DNA of 64,000 bases from Borreliella americana (GTDB lineage: Bacteria; Spirochaetota; Spirochaetia; Borreliales; Borreliaceae). The position numbers were made by a program, and so were the translations under genes. Below are positions 28,444-37,894 of the stretch, piece by piece. Where the stretch lies: assembly GCF_021043605.1 (NCBI RefSeq), contig NZ_JAJNFB010000004.1:1-64000 (forward strand), given 5' to 3'. The notes beneath the pieces were generated by a model. The model saw only the letters and a list, made by a program, of their open reading frames with translations. It was not told the DNA's origin and ran no database searches. Numbering within the stretch: the stretch's first letter is position 1; the number at the start of each line of letters is the position of its first letter.

Positions 28444-29211
28444 ATGAAATTAATTTCATGGAATGTAAATGGAATTAGAGCTGTTTTAAAAAAGGGTTTT
28501 CTTGAGTTTGTAAAAGAATATACTCCAGATATTTTGTGTGTTCAGGAAACTAAAGCCTTAAGAGAACAGTTGCCAAAGGAATTGATTCTTGAGGATTATT
28601 ATTCTTATTTTTCAAAGTCAAAGATTAAAGGCTATAGTGGTGTTTGTATTTACTCTAAAGTTAGGCCTATTTCTGTAAATTTACTTGGAAAAGAAATTTT
28701 TGACAATGAAGGGAGGGGGCTTGTAGCATACTATGATAATTTTGTATTAATTAATGGTTATTTTCCCAATTCTCAAGCTTTAAGAAGAAGACTCAGTTAT
28801 AAACTTGATTTTTTATCTTATGTTGAAAATCTTATAGATTCACTTGTGAGGGGTGGTAAAAATGTAGTAATTTGTGGTGATTTTAATATTGCTCACACTG
28901 AGATTGACCTTGTAAATCCTGATTCTAATAGAGACTTGCCCGGATATTATGTTGAAGAAACGGATTGGCTAGATAGCTTTTTAAACAAAGGATATGTGGA
29001 TACATTTAGGATATTTAATAAGGAGCCTGGTTGTTATACTTGGTGGAGCTATATAGCAAGAGCTAGGGAGAGAAATATGGGTTGGAGAATTGATTATTTT
29101 GTTGTTAATGAATTTTTTAAGAGAAATGTTAAAAAATCTCTAATTTTAGACAAAGTAATGGGAAGTGATCATTGTCCTGTTTTTTTAGAGTTGGCTGATG
29201 TAGTTAGCTAA
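28444..29211 (+). CDS. xth: Exodeoxyribonuclease III / AP endonuclease
   Basis: A 255-residue EEP-superfamily nuclease for base-excision repair. Active-site motifs appear in order: LISWNVNGIRA, CVQETKA (metal Glu), YSGVCIYSK, INGYFPNSQ, ICGDFNIAHTEIDL (Asp/Asn pair), WWSYIARARERNMGWRIDYF and GSDHCPVFL (catalytic His). The length is that of the ExoA/Xth type. A Shine-Dalgarno (aaagagga) precedes the ATG. It lies between the PhnP-like gene and a secreted unknown with 15-20 base gaps, so it is in an operon. Confidence 0.96.
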   Translation: MKLISWNVNGIRAVLKKGFLEFVKEYTPDILCVQETKALREQLPKELILEDYYSYFSKSKIKGYSGVCIYSKVRPISVNLLGKEIFDNEGRGLVAYYDNFVLINGYFPNSQALRRRLSYKLDFLSYVENLIDSLVRGGKNVVICGDFNIAHTEIDLVNPDSNRDLPGYYVEETDWLDSFLNKGYVDTFRIFNKEPGCYTWWSYIARARERNMGWRIDYFVVNEFFKRNVKKSLILDKVMGSDHCPVFLELADVVS

Positions 29212-29226
29212 AGGGAGGAGGCTAGA

Positions 29227-30012
29227 TTGAAAAAAAACATTGTAATTTTTTATTTAATATTTATTGTTAATTTTAGTTTTGGCATTGATTTAAATGATCT
29301 AGATTTTTATCGTAATCTTGAAAAGGAAGAATTGATATTTTTTATTAATTTATTAAAGAGGGAGCAACTTGTTTTGGGAAATAGCTGTGCTTTAGAGTAT
29401 ATTGAATTGGCTTATAGGGCATTAAAAGAAAAAAACATAAATTTATTATTAAAAAATGACAAAGAATTATTAGTAGATAATAATACCGAGCACTTAGAGC
29501 GATCTAAGGCATATAACAATGCAAGGCTTATCTTTAAGGCTACAAAGGATTTAAATGCTTTGGTTCATATTAGCAGGGATGGACTTTTAAAGACTTTAGA
29601 TGGTAGAAAGGTAGGGGTTAAGGATAACAAATTTATTATTTTAGATTCTTTTTTGAATAACGATTTTTATGATGATGTTCCAAGCGAATATACTACTATT
29701 GAAATTTATAATAAAAGCATTTTAACGCCCAATTTAAATAAGTTTCTTCTAGATAAGCATTCAAATCCTTTTATTTATCTTGAAGATTTTAATAAAAAAG
29801 TTTACTTAAATGATATTCCAAAATTAAGCAAAGAAGAGTTGTTATTTTTATTTTATGAGCTATTTCCAGTTTCTAAGCTAAAGAGTTTGAAAGATTGGAA
29901 TGATTTTGGATTTTCATCTATTTCAAAAGCATTGAATAAAATTTATTCTAAAAAAATAAATTCAATAAGAGGGAATGCAAATGAATTATCAAAGAATAAA
30001 AAATTATTGTAA
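29227..30012 (+). CDS. Secreted protein of unknown function (261 aa)
   Basis: The TTG start is chosen because a strong Shine-Dalgarno (gggagg) lies 6-8 bases upstream. Residues 1-19 form a signal peptide (KKNIVIFYLIFIVNFSFG). The mature part is helical and charged, with a central beta-rich segment containing DGLLKTLDGRKVGVKDNKFI. No family recognised. The last 32 bases overlap the start of the M16 peptidase gene, which suggests the two products are made together. Confidence 0.75.
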   Translation: MKKNIVIFYLIFIVNFSFGIDLNDLDFYRNLEKEELIFFINLLKREQLVLGNSCALEYIELAYRALKEKNINLLLKNDKELLVDNNTEHLERSKAYNNARLIFKATKDLNALVHISRDGLLKTLDGRKVGVKDNKFIILDSFLNNDFYDDVPSEYTTIEIYNKSILTPNLNKFLLDKHSNPFIYLEDFNKKVYLNDIPKLSKEELLFLFYELFPVSKLKSLKDWNDFGFSSISKALNKIYSKKINSIRGNANELSKNKKLL

Positions 30013-32782
30013 ATTTACAAGCGTTTTTCTATTTTTTTTGTTTTCCTGTGTTTCTAATGAGTTAAAGTTAGATCAAAGTTTAGTAAAAGGAAAACTTGTT
30101 AATGGGCTAAGGTATTATATTTATAAAAATCAAACCCCAAAGAATGCCGTTAATATGGGAATTGTTTTTAATGTAGGTTCTCTTAATGAAGAAGATAATG
30201 AGAGGGGAATAGCGCATTATCTTGAACATATGGCTTTTAATGGTACAAAAGATTACCCAGGGAATTCTATAGTTGATGTTCTTAAAAAATTTGGAATGCA
30301 ATTTGGTGCGGACATTAATGCTGCTACTAGTTTTGATTTCACTTATTATAGACTTGATTTGTCAGATGGTAAGAATAAAGGTGAAATTGATGAATCTATG
30401 AATATTTTGAGAAACTGGGCTTCTCAAATTAGCTTCATGAAAGAAGAAGTAGATCTAGAGCGAAATATTATTATTGAGGAAAAAAAGCTTGGTGAGACTT
30501 ATCCTAGAAGAATTTATAAAAAAATGTATAAGTTTTTGACAAGTGGAAGTCTTTATGAATTTAGAAATCCTATTGGCCTTGAAGAGCAGATTTTATCTTT
30601 TCAACCAGAGGATTTTAAAAAATTTTATGGAAAGTGGTATAGGCCAGAACTTGCAAGTGTTATTGTGGTGGGAGATATTGATCCTATAGAAATTGAAGAG
30701 AAAATAAAGAAGCAATTTATTTCTTGGAAAAATCCAACCGATAAAATTAAAGAAGTAAAAGTAAGTTTAGACGTAGAGCTTAAAGATAAGTTTTTACTTT
30801 TAGAAGATTTGGAAGTTGGAGAACCCAGTTTAATGTTCTTTAAAAAGGAAATTATTAACTTTATAAATACCAAAGATGATGTTTTAAATGATATTAAAAG
30901 GTCTTTATTGGCTGCTCTTTTTGAAAATAGATTTTCTGAATTAAAGACCACCGGGGTAAAGCATTTTAAAAATGTTTCAAATAAAGATTTTTTTTCATTT
31001 AAATCAGATAACAATACTATTGTTGCAAGATCTATTTCTTTAAACTTTAATCCAGATCATTTGAATGAAGGAATTCAAGATTTTTTTTATGAGCTTGAGA
31101 GGATAAGAAAATTTGGATTTACTCAAGGTGAGTTTGAAAAAGTTAGATCTCAATTTTTTAAATCTTTAGAATCAAGGAAAAGGAATATAAATAAAACAAA
31201 TTCATGGTCTATTTTTGAAGATTTAATAGAAATTGCTATTTATGGTTCTAATAAATTTGATATGAATGAATATTATGACCTTTCTTTTCAATATTTGGGA
31301 AAGATTGATTTAAAAACAATAAACAATCTTGTAGGAAGAGAGTTTGATGTAAAAAATTGCGCAATTTTTTATTCTTACCATGGAGGAGCACATCCTGTTT
31401 TATCTTTTGAAGATATTGGGAATCTTCAAAAAATAGCTTTAAAAAAAGAGTTAAAGTCTTATGAGAATTTTTCAATTAAGAATAAATTTTTTAATAATTC
31501 TTTAGATGATAAAGATATTATTAGAGAAAATGAGTTTGAAAATGGAATTTCATCATTTGTTCTTGAAAACGGGGTTGAAGTTTATTTTAAATATAATGAT
31601 CAAAAAAAGGGTTTAATTGATTTTAGTGCAACTTCTTGGGGAGGTTTGCTCAATGAGGATTTAAAACTTATTCCTGTTTTATCTTTTGCGCCCGGAGTAG
31701 TATCTGGTTCAGGTTACGGTGATTATTCTGCATTGCAGACTGAAAAATATTTATCAGACAAAGCTGTTTCTTTAAGTGTTTCTGTTGGGTCTCAAGAATC
31801 GTATATTAATGGAAGTTCAGATAAAAAAGATCTTGAAACTCTTTTTCAGCTTATATATTTTACTTTTAAGGAACCCAAAATTGATGATGTTTCTTTGCAA
31901 AATGCTATTAATAATATAAAAGCATTAATAAAGAGCAATGAAAATAGTTCTGATTATCATTTTCATAAAGCCATTAGTAAATTTTTAAATAATAATGATC
32001 CTAGATTTGAAGATATAAAAGATAGTGATTTGCAATATTTTACAAAAGAAAATATTTTGTCTTTTTATAAGAAAAGGTTTACTTATGTAAATAATTTTAA
32101 GTTTGTCTTTGCTGGAGACTCAGATATTCAGACAATAAAGGCTTATTCAAAGAAATATTTAGGCAATCTTAACTTTAAAGAAATAAATGAGTATAAAGAT
32201 TTAGATTACTCTTACAGTAAAGATTTTAATAAAATAGTTGTAAGGAAAGGAAAAAATTCAACTAGTTTTGCTTATGTAATTTATCCTTTTAAATTTAATT
32301 ATTTAGAAAAAATTTCGTTAAATTTAAATGCTTTAGCAGATCTATTAACGGATGGGCTTATAAAAAATATTAGAGAAAAAATGTCTAGTGTTTATTCAAT
32401 TCAAGCCTTTTTTGACTCCAATGTAAGGAAAAATGTAGATTCCGATGGTATTTTGTCTATTTTTTTTACTACCGAGCCTAAAGAGCTTGATAATGTTTTA
32501 AATTCTATTAATCGCTATATGATCGAAAGGCAAAAAATAGATTTTAATGATAAAGATTTTTCTTATATTAAGAAGAATTATATTAAAAATACAAAAATAA
32601 ATTCAGAGAAGAATGATTATTGGATTTCAAATATATTGGCAGCAGTATCCTGGTATGGAGTATTTAAAAATAATTTTGGTGTTAAGTTTATAGAGACAAG
32701 CTTAAATAAAGATTTAATAAATGAATTTTTTAAAAAAATTAATCTTGACGAAAGAGCAGAGATATTGTTAATACCCGAATAA
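29981..32782 (+). CDS. M16-family zinc metallopeptidase, probable lipoprotein
   Basis: A 933-residue pitrilysin-like protease. The second in-frame ATG (29981) is preferred over the one at 29975 because the ribosome site aagaggga ends 6 bases before it. A signal sequence ends in a lipobox, FFLFSC, with Cys near residue 23. The inverted zinc motif HYLEHMAFNGT (HxxEH) is followed about 75 residues later by the Glu-rich RNIIIEEKK, which supplies the third ligand. Four M16 repeats can be traced, the second and third being inactive copies (M16_C-type VVVGDI and VFAGDS). It would act in the periplasm or at the cell surface. A strong terminator follows. Confidence 0.92.
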   Translation: MNYQRIKNYCKFTSVFLFFLFSCVSNELKLDQSLVKGKLVNGLRYYIYKNQTPKNAVNMGIVFNVGSLNEEDNERGIAHYLEHMAFNGTKDYPGNSIVDVLKKFGMQFGADINAATSFDFTYYRLDLSDGKNKGEIDESMNILRNWASQISFMKEEVDLERNIIIEEKKLGETYPRRIYKKMYKFLTSGSLYEFRNPIGLEEQILSFQPEDFKKFYGKWYRPELASVIVVGDIDPIEIEEKIKKQFISWKNPTDKIKEVKVSLDVELKDKFLLLEDLEVGEPSLMFFKKEIINFINTKDDVLNDIKRSLLAALFENRFSELKTTGVKHFKNVSNKDFFSFKSDNNTIVARSISLNFNPDHLNEGIQDFFYELERIRKFGFTQGEFEKVRSQFFKSLESRKRNINKTNSWSIFEDLIEIAIYGSNKFDMNEYYDLSFQYLGKIDLKTINNLVGREFDVKNCAIFYSYHGGAHPVLSFEDIGNLQKIALKKELKSYENFSIKNKFFNNSLDDKDIIRENEFENGISSFVLENGVEVYFKYNDQKKGLIDFSATSWGGLLNEDLKLIPVLSFAPGVVSGSGYGDYSALQTEKYLSDKAVSLSVSVGSQESYINGSSDKKDLETLFQLIYFTFKEPKIDDVSLQNAINNIKALIKSNENSSDYHFHKAISKFLNNNDPRFEDIKDSDLQYFTKENILSFYKKRFTYVNNFKFVFAGDSDIQTIKAYSKKYLGNLNFKEINEYKDLDYSYSKDFNKIVVRKGKNSTSFAYVIYPFKFNYLEKISLNLNALADLLTDGLIKNIREKMSSVYSIQAFFDSNVRKNVDSDGILSIFFTTEPKELDNVLNSINRYMIERQKIDFNDKDFSYIKKNYIKNTKINSEKNDYWISNILAAVSWYGVFKNNFGVKFIETSLNKDLINEFFKKINLDERAEILLIPE

Positions 32783-32797
32783 TATGTGTTTACTTAA

Positions 32798-32842
32798 AAA
32801 CCATTCTTGTTTTCTGGGTTTACTAGAAAGCAAGAATGGTTT
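32798..32842 (+). terminator. Rho-independent terminator after the M16 peptidase gene
   Basis: A perfect 12-bp stem (AAACCATTCTTG at 32798-32809 with CAAGAATGGTTT at 32831-32842), extended inward by further pairs, with a small loop and a T-rich tail (ttatttaattt). It lies 16 bases after the stop codon and ends the rightward block before the leftward tRNAs. Confidence 0.85.
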
Positions 32843-32864
32843 ATTTAATTTCTTCTTAGCAAGA

Positions 32865-32936
32865 CATCCTCTAGGGGAATCGAACCCCTCTTGCCAGGAT
32901 GAAAACCTGGAGTCCTAACCGATAGACGAAGAGGAC
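32865..32936 (-). tRNA. tRNA-Glu (UUC)
   Basis: The minus strand folds as a 72-base cloverleaf. The acceptor GTCCTCT pairs with AGAGGAT, the anticodon loop TTTTCAT carries UUC, and the T arm has GGTTCGATTCC. CCA is not encoded. It is the last of three tRNA genes read leftward. Confidence 0.95.
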
Positions 32937-32941
32937 AAAAG

Positions 32942-33014
32942 TGAGCTCAGTAGGACTCGAACCTACGACAAACGCCTTAAAAGGGCGCTGCTCTACCACC
33001 TGAGCTATGAGCCC
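32942..33014 (-). tRNA. tRNA-Lys (UUU)
   Basis: A 73-base cloverleaf on the minus strand. The acceptor GGGCTCA pairs with TGAGCTC, the anticodon loop CTTTTAA carries UUU, and the T loop is GGTTCGAGTCC. CCA is not encoded. It lies 5 bases from tRNA-Glu, so they are processed from one transcript. Confidence 0.95.
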
Positions 33015-33122
33015 AAAAGTCATTTTATGACCATTAGAAATAATAATATATTTATTTTCCAATAATGTCAAGCTAAATTGGTATAAAATTAATAATTTAT
33101 ACCCAAAATGTATTTAACAATT

Positions 33123-33195
33123 TGAGCTGCACAGGACTTGAACCTGTAACCAGCGGATTAAGAGTCCGATGCTCTACCACTTGAGCTAGCAGCCC
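33123..33195 (-). tRNA. tRNA-Lys (CUU)
   Basis: A 73-base cloverleaf on the minus strand. The acceptor GGGCTGC pairs with GCAGCTC, the anticodon loop CTCTTAA carries CUU, and the T loop is GGTTCAAGTCC. It lies 108 bases upstream of tRNA-Lys(UUU) and is 48 bases from the TPR gene end. Confidence 0.95.
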
Positions 33196-33243
33196 AGTTT
33201 ATTAATTTGCTAACAATAAGAATAAGTTTTTATAAATTTAATG

Positions 33244-33888
33244 TCAAGGTTTGCTGTTGCTTTTTTTTAATTCTTCTAGTAAATTTTTTGCTTCTATATT
33301 ATTAGGAGAGATTGTAAGAAGTTTAATTAGTGCTTCTTCTGCCAATATTTTATTTTTTGCATTTATTCTTGATCTTGCTAATTTTATTAATAGATTTTGG
33401 TTATTAGGAGAAAATCGTAATGCATGTTCGTATGCAAAATCTGCTTCATTGTATCTTTTTAGCTCATAGAAAGAATCTGCAATCAAATTATAAACTTTTA
33501 TTATTCTTGCTCCTTTAGAATCAAGGCTAATGTATTCTTGAAAATATTTTAATGCATTTTCATAATTTTTTTGAAAAAAATAAGCTTCTCCTAGTGCTTG
33601 AATAATTCTTATGTCATATTTTTTAATACCAAGCCCTATAATCGCCTCTTTTTCAGCTCTCTTGTATTCTCCTATGGCTATTAGGCTCCATATCAATATT
33701 ATCCTAGCATCTAAGTTGTTAGGATTTAGTCGAATTTCTTCTAAAGTGTTTAAAATAGCTTCTTTAAATCTTCCTTCTTTATACATAAGAAGAGAGTCTT
33801 CTTTTTCTTTAGGTGGTGATTGTCCAAATAATAAGCTTGAATTGGATAGCATAATTAAAGTTATTTGTAATAGAAAAAAAAATTTCAT
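33244..33888 (-). CDS. Secreted tetratricopeptide-repeat protein
   Basis: A 214-residue protein with a signal peptide (about 1-22, ending in SLLFGQS) and five or so TPR motifs. Examples are FKEAILNTLEEIRLNPNNLD, then AYFFQKNYENALKYFQEYIS, then SFYELKRYNEADFAYEHALR with NAKNKILAEEALIKLLTISP following. TPRs mediate protein-protein contacts, so a periplasmic scaffold is likely. The ATG overlaps the bactofilin stop by 4 bases, which suggests a joint role. No enzymatic part. Confidence 0.85.
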   Translation of the reverse strand: MKFFFLLQITLIMLSNSSLLFGQSPPKEKEDSLLMYKEGRFKEAILNTLEEIRLNPNNLDARIILIWSLIAIGEYKRAEKEAIIGLGIKKYDIRIIQALGEAYFFQKNYENALKYFQEYISLDSKGARIIKVYNLIADSFYELKRYNEADFAYEHALRFSPNNQNLLIKLARSRINAKNKILAEEALIKLLTISPNNIEAKNLLEELKKSNSKP

Positions 33889-34241
33889 TCTTCTAAATCC
33901 TCCATTTCACAATTTCCTTTAAATATTGCTCCAGAATCAATAAAAAGCTCTTTGGTTTTAATGTTTCCTATTAATTTGCCAGTTTTGTAGATTTTAATTG
34001 TTTTTAAAGCCTCAATATTTCCTTTTATTTTGCCATGATTTAGCAAATGTTGGCATTTTATTTCAGCTTTAACATCAGCTTTTTCCCTTAGATAGATTGA
34101 GTTTGATGAGTTTATTAAACCTTTAAGCTTTCCCTCTATTATTATTGGCTTATTGCTTTCAATATATCCTTCAAACTCAAAATTTTTTTTTATTATATTT
34201 TGAGTGCTACTTTCTTCGAATTCTAAGCTATCTATACTCAT
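33885..34241 (-). CDS. Bactofilin-family cytoskeletal protein
   Basis: A 118-residue protein. The core (about 20-110) is the regular beta-helix repeat of bactofilins: FEGYIESNKPIIIEGKLKG, then NSSNSIYLREKADVKAEIKC, then HGKIKGNIEALKTIKIYKTG with ELFIDSGAIFKGNCEM at the end. The ends are short and unordered. Bactofilins polymerise into filaments that organise cell shape and peptidoglycan enzymes. The coding context (TPR secreted protein downstream, BI-1 upstream) fits an envelope or shape function. A ribosome site (agagg) precedes the ATG. Confidence 0.9.
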   Translation of the reverse strand: MSIDSLEFEESSTQNIIKKNFEFEGYIESNKPIIIEGKLKGLINSSNSIYLREKADVKAEIKCQHLLNHGKIKGNIEALKTIKIYKTGKLIGNIKTKELFIDSGAIFKGNCEMEDLEE

Positions 34242-34254
34242 AAGAGACCTCTAA

Positions 34255-34286
34255 AAATGAATGCTTTAAATTTAAAGCATTCATTT
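34255..34286 (-). terminator. Palindromic hairpin between the BI-1 and bactofilin genes
   Basis: A perfect 32-base palindrome (16-bp arms, AAATGAATGCTTTAAA and its complement) lies 33 bases past the BI-1 stop on the minus strand. It is followed in that direction by ATTTTTAG. It probably terminates or attenuates the fusA-BI-1 transcript before bactofilin. It could instead be an operator for bactofilin, whose ATG is only 14 bases further on. Confidence 0.6.
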
Positions 34287-34319
34287 GTGATTGAATTTTT
34301 ATGATTTTTTATTATTTTA

Positions 34320-35018
34320 TTAGTCGTTTCTTCTTTGGCCCAAAAATCTTAGAAGATATAAGAATAAATTTATAAAATCTAAATAAAGTTTAAGTGAGGC
34401 CACAACCGCCATTCTGTTTTTTATTTCAGTGTCGTCTTGTAGCATTTTATCCATTTTAGAAATATTTTGAACGTCATAAGCTGTTAGGCCTGTAAATATG
34501 ACTACGCCCAAAATAGATATAAGGAAATTAAGACCCGAGCTTCTAAAAAACATATTAACAAGAGATGCAATAATGATTCCCCATAATCCCATTATTAGAT
34601 AGCTTCCCATTTTTGTTAGATCTGTTGTTGTAGTGTATCCATAAACAGACATTCCAAGAAATGTTCCGGCAGTAATTCCAAATGTAAATACTATTGATCC
34701 TTGTGTATAAATCATAAATATAGAAGATAATGTTACGCCTGTTAGTGCTGAGTAGAGCAAGAAAAGAGCTGTTGCAGTATTGCTTGATATTTTATTAAGA
34801 GCACCACTTATTGCATATACAAGCCCAAATTGTATAAGTATTATAGCCATAAATGACATTGAATTTGAGAATATTATTGCTTTGATTGTTTGATTTTCTG
34901 AGGTTGCATATGCAAACATTGCCGAGATTAAAAGTCCAATTGACATAAGTCCAAAAACTTTGGCTAAAAACTTGTTTTTTATTAGTATTTCTTGTTTTTC
35001 TTGTGTTAAATCGATCAT
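34320..35018 (-). CDS. Bax-inhibitor-1 (BI-1/YccA) family membrane protein
   Basis: A 232-residue integral membrane protein with seven hydrophobic helices, typical of the BI-1/TMBIM family. Markers are KVFGLMSIGLLISAMFAYAT near the N terminus, TGVTLSSIFMIYTQGSIVFT in the middle, and GLTAYDVQNISKMDKM with SLKLYLDFINLFLYLLRFLG near the C terminus. Family members act as pH-sensitive calcium leak channels or bind membrane proteases (YccA with FtsH). It lies 23 bases downstream of fusA and probably shares its promoter. Confidence 0.9.
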   Translation of the reverse strand: MIDLTQEKQEILIKNKFLAKVFGLMSIGLLISAMFAYATSENQTIKAIIFSNSMSFMAIILIQFGLVYAISGALNKISSNTATALFLLYSALTGVTLSSIFMIYTQGSIVFTFGITAGTFLGMSVYGYTTTTDLTKMGSYLIMGLWGIIIASLVNMFFRSSGLNFLISILGVVIFTGLTAYDVQNISKMDKMLQDDTEIKNRMAVVASLKLYLDFINLFLYLLRFLGQRRND

Positions 35019-35041
35019 AATAAAGCCTCCTTATTATTTTA

Positions 35042-37123
35042 TTAAGATTTGTTTTGATCGTTAAATTTTTTGCGAAGTTCATCAAATATAGCGCTTGGAA
35101 CTTTTCCGTATTTTAAGAATTCCATTGAGAATTCTGCTTTTCCTTGGGTAGAGGATCTAAGGACTGTTGAAAATCCAAACATTTCGCTTAAAGGTACCTC
35201 AGCCTCAACTTTTGAAAAACTTCCATCTTCTATCGAACCTGTTATTATTCCTCTTCTTTGGTTTAAAAGTCCAAACATATTTCCTTGGAATTCAGTAGGT
35301 CCTTCAAGGGTAACTTTCATTATTGGCTCAAGGATTGTAGGCTTTGCTTTTTCATAAGCTTCTCTAAAAGCACCAATTGCTGCCAATTGGAATGCAATAT
35401 CAGATGAGTCAACAATGTGATATTGGCCATCATTGATTGTAATTTTTATGTCAACTATTGGAAAGCCAATTAATGTTCCCCTTTCCATTGCTTTTTGGAA
35501 TCCTTTATCACATGATGGGATATATTCTGTTGGGATTACTCCCCCCTTTATTAGGTTAACAAATTCGTATGTTTCTCCTTCTTTATGAAGAGGTTCCATA
35601 AACCCTGCAACTCGTCCAAACTGACCAGCTCCTCCAGATTGCTTTTTGTGAGTATAGTTAAATTCAGCTTTTCTTGTAATCGTTTCTCTATAGGCCACTT
35701 GTGGCATTCCAGTTTCAACTTCTGCCTTGAATTCTCTTTTCATTCTTTCAATGTAAACTTCTAAGTGTAGTTCTCCCATGCCTTGAATTATTGTTTCGTT
35801 TGATTCAATGTCAACATAAGTTTTAAATGTTGGATCTTCTTTTGTAAATCTTCCAAGGGCTTTGGCCATATTGTCAGCAGATTTTTTGTCTTTTGGCTTT
35901 ACAGAAAGAGAAATTACTGGATCTGGAATAAACATTGATGTCATTGAATAGTTGATCGATGGATCACAAAACGTATCTCCTGATGCGCATTCTATTCCAA
36001 ATAAAGCAACAATGTCACCACTTCCTCCAAATTCAATGTCTTCTGTATTATTAGCGTGCATTCTGATAAGTCTTCCGACTTTGAATTTTTTAGAAGTTCT
36101 TGAGTTAATAAGTTCTTGTCCTTTTTTTAAAATTCCTTGATAGATTCTGACGTAAGTTAACTGTCCGTATTGTCCGTCTTCAAGTTTAAATGCAAGAGCG
36201 ACAGTTGGGAGTTCGTTGTCAATTTTAAGATCGATTTCTTTCTCATTATTATTAAGGTCAAGGGCGGTGTTTTTTATATCATGAGGGGATGGTAAAAATC
36301 TGGTTACAGCATCTAAGAGTAATTGCACTCCTTTATTTTTATAAGCAGATCCCATAAATACAGGACATAATTTTAAAGCTAATGTTCCTGTTCTAGTTGC
36401 ATTGTATATTATTTCAGTAGGAACATCTTTTCCTTCCATGTGCAATTCCATAAGTTCGTCATTAAAGTCGGCAAGGGCATCAAGCATTATTTCTCGTTTG
36501 CTTTTTGCTTCTTCTAAAAGATCTGAGGGTATTTCTTTTTCAATTATTTCTGTTCCATCTTTTCCTTCAAAATAGTAGGCTTTCATTAATACAAGGTCTA
36601 TCACTCCAGTATGCTTGTCTTCTAATCCAATGGGAATTTGCATTAAAACAGAGTTTAAGTCAAGTTTTGATCTTAGTTGATCTTTTACATTGTAGGGATT
36701 TGCTCCGGTTTTATCGCACTTGTTTACAAATGCAAGTCGCGGCACACTATATCTTTTAAGTTGTCGATCAACAGTTATTGATTGGGATTGAACTCCTGCA
36801 ACAGAATCAAGAACCAATATTGCTCCGTCAAGCACTCTAAGAGATCTTTCAACTTCAATTGTAAAATCTACGTGTCCAGGTGTATCAATAATATTTATTG
36901 GAAAATCTTTCCATTCAACGTGAGTTGCAGCTGATGCTATTGTGATTCCTCTTTCTCTTTCAAGTTCCATTGAGTCCATTGTTGCACCAACTCCATCTTT
37001 ACCCTTTACTTCGTGAATTGCATGAATTTTATTACAATAAAAAAGAATGCGTTCTGTAAGAGTAGTTTTTCCTGAGTCGATGTGCGCGCTAATACCTATG
37101 TTTCGTAATTTATTGTAGTCCAT
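35042..37123 (-). CDS. fusA: Translation elongation factor G
   Basis: A 693-residue translational GTPase. G motifs: [16 protein letters not shown] (P-loop), [14 protein letters not shown] (switch I), [18 protein letters not shown] (switch II) and [11 protein letters not shown] (NKxD). Domains II-V follow in the normal order, ending in [17 protein letters not shown]. burgdorferi has two EF-G homologues. The one at this locus (BB_0540) is reported to serve translocation, whereas the other, elsewhere on the chromosome, serves ribosome recycling. A Shine-Dalgarno (ggaggg) precedes the ATG. Confidence 0.95.
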   Translation of the reverse strand: MDYNKLRNIGISAHIDSGKTTLTERILFYCNKIHAIHEVKGKDGVGATMDSMELERERGITIASAATHVEWKDFPINIIDTPGHVDFTIEVERSLRVLDGAILVLDSVAGVQSQSITVDRQLKRYSVPRLAFVNKCDKTGANPYNVKDQLRSKLDLNSVLMQIPIGLEDKHTGVIDLVLMKAYYFEGKDGTEIIEKEIPSDLLEEAKSKREIMLDALADFNDELMELHMEGKDVPTEIIYNATRTGTLALKLCPVFMGSAYKNKGVQLLLDAVTRFLPSPHDIKNTALDLNNNEKEIDLKIDNELPTVALAFKLEDGQYGQLTYVRIYQGILKKGQELINSRTSKKFKVGRLIRMHANNTEDIEFGGSGDIVALFGIECASGDTFCDPSINYSMTSMFIPDPVISLSVKPKDKKSADNMAKALGRFTKEDPTFKTYVDIESNETIIQGMGELHLEVYIERMKREFKAEVETGMPQVAYRETITRKAEFNYTHKKQSGGAGQFGRVAGFMEPLHKEGETYEFVNLIKGGVIPTEYIPSCDKGFQKAMERGTLIGFPIVDIKITINDGQYHIVDSSDIAFQLAAIGAFREAYEKAKPTILEPIMKVTLEGPTEFQGNMFGLLNQRRGIITGSIEDGSFSKVEAEVPLSEMFGFSTVLRSSTQGKAEFSMEFLKYGKVPSAIFDELRKKFNDQNKS

Positions 37124-37428
37124 TAGACTTTGTCCCTCCTGATGATATGTGACTAGAAGATTAACTATCTTAGTAATTTTACAAAATTTTTTTTTAAAAA
37201 TCTATCTTATATCGGTTTATAATATTAAATATTCGGAAGTTTAAATCATTTTATATGATATTTGACAGATTGCTTGATTAAATTTGTATTAATGTATATC
37301 CTTATCTTAGGGAATATATCATTTAGTAGATTTTGATTTTATTGATTAAAACTTTTTATTTTTTATTTAGTGAATTAACTCTTACTTTATTATTATACTC
37401 CTAAGATAATTATTTGGAGGAATTTGAG
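37124..37428. other. Divergent intergenic region between fusA and the KTSC gene
   Basis: About 305 bases without a coding frame. Next to fusA is its ribosome site (caggaggg on the minus strand). Toward the KTSC gene lie TATACT near 37395 and the ribosome site GGAGG at 37416-37420. Promoters must exist in both directions, but no -35/-10 pair is clear enough to assign. No riboswitch-like fold was seen. Confidence 0.5.
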
Positions 37429-37656
37429 TTGGAAACTTTAACAATATCTAATGAATTGAGCAAAATATCACAGGTAGGTTACGATTCTTCTGTTTCTGAG
37501 CTTTCTGTGTTTTTTAAGGATGGAAGAGCTTATAAGTATTTTAAGATTGAACCAAGACACTTTAGTGCAATATCTAAACTTGTTGAGGATAGAAGATCAG
37601 TTGGTAAATATTTAACAGAAAATGTATTTAACAAATATGACCAAGAAAAGCTTTAA
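37429..37656 (+). CDS. KTSC-domain small protein
   Basis: The TTG at 37429 is taken as start because GGAGG lies 8 bases upstream; the frame itself is open from 37414. The 75-residue product is essentially one KTSC domain (named for C-terminal regions of some lysyl-tRNA synthetases). Markers are VGYDSSVSELSVFFKDGRAY, then YFKIEPRHF, and RSVGKYLTENVFNKYD at the end. The function of free-standing KTSC proteins is unknown, with RNA binding often suggested. It is a single-gene unit closed by a terminator 23 bases after its stop. Confidence 0.82.
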   Translation: METLTISNELSKISQVGYDSSVSELSVFFKDGRAYKYFKIEPRHFSAISKLVEDRRSVGKYLTENVFNKYDQEKL

Positions 37657-37678
37657 TTTGTTTTTTAGATAGTATTAA

Positions 37679-37710
37679 AAGCCCTTTTGTTTTTAAAGCA
37701 GGAAGGGCTT
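37679..37710 (+). terminator. Terminator of the KTSC gene
   Basis: Inverted repeat AAGCCCTT (37679-37686) and AAGGGCTT (37703-37710), a perfect 8-bp stem with a 16-base loop and a T-rich tail (atttatattt), 23 bases after the stop codon. Confidence 0.7.
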
Positions 37711-37894
37711 ATTTATATTTATGATTAGCTTTTAGAGTAGTAAATTTTGTTTTATAGTCGTCAAGATGGTTTATTGAATTTTAAAATTCAACAGCAATGA
37801 AGTTTTGTATTTTTATTATTAGTTTTAGTATTATTTTGTTGCTTTGAATAATTTAAATGGTATAAGTAGTATTAAGGAATCAAGTAAATTTTTT

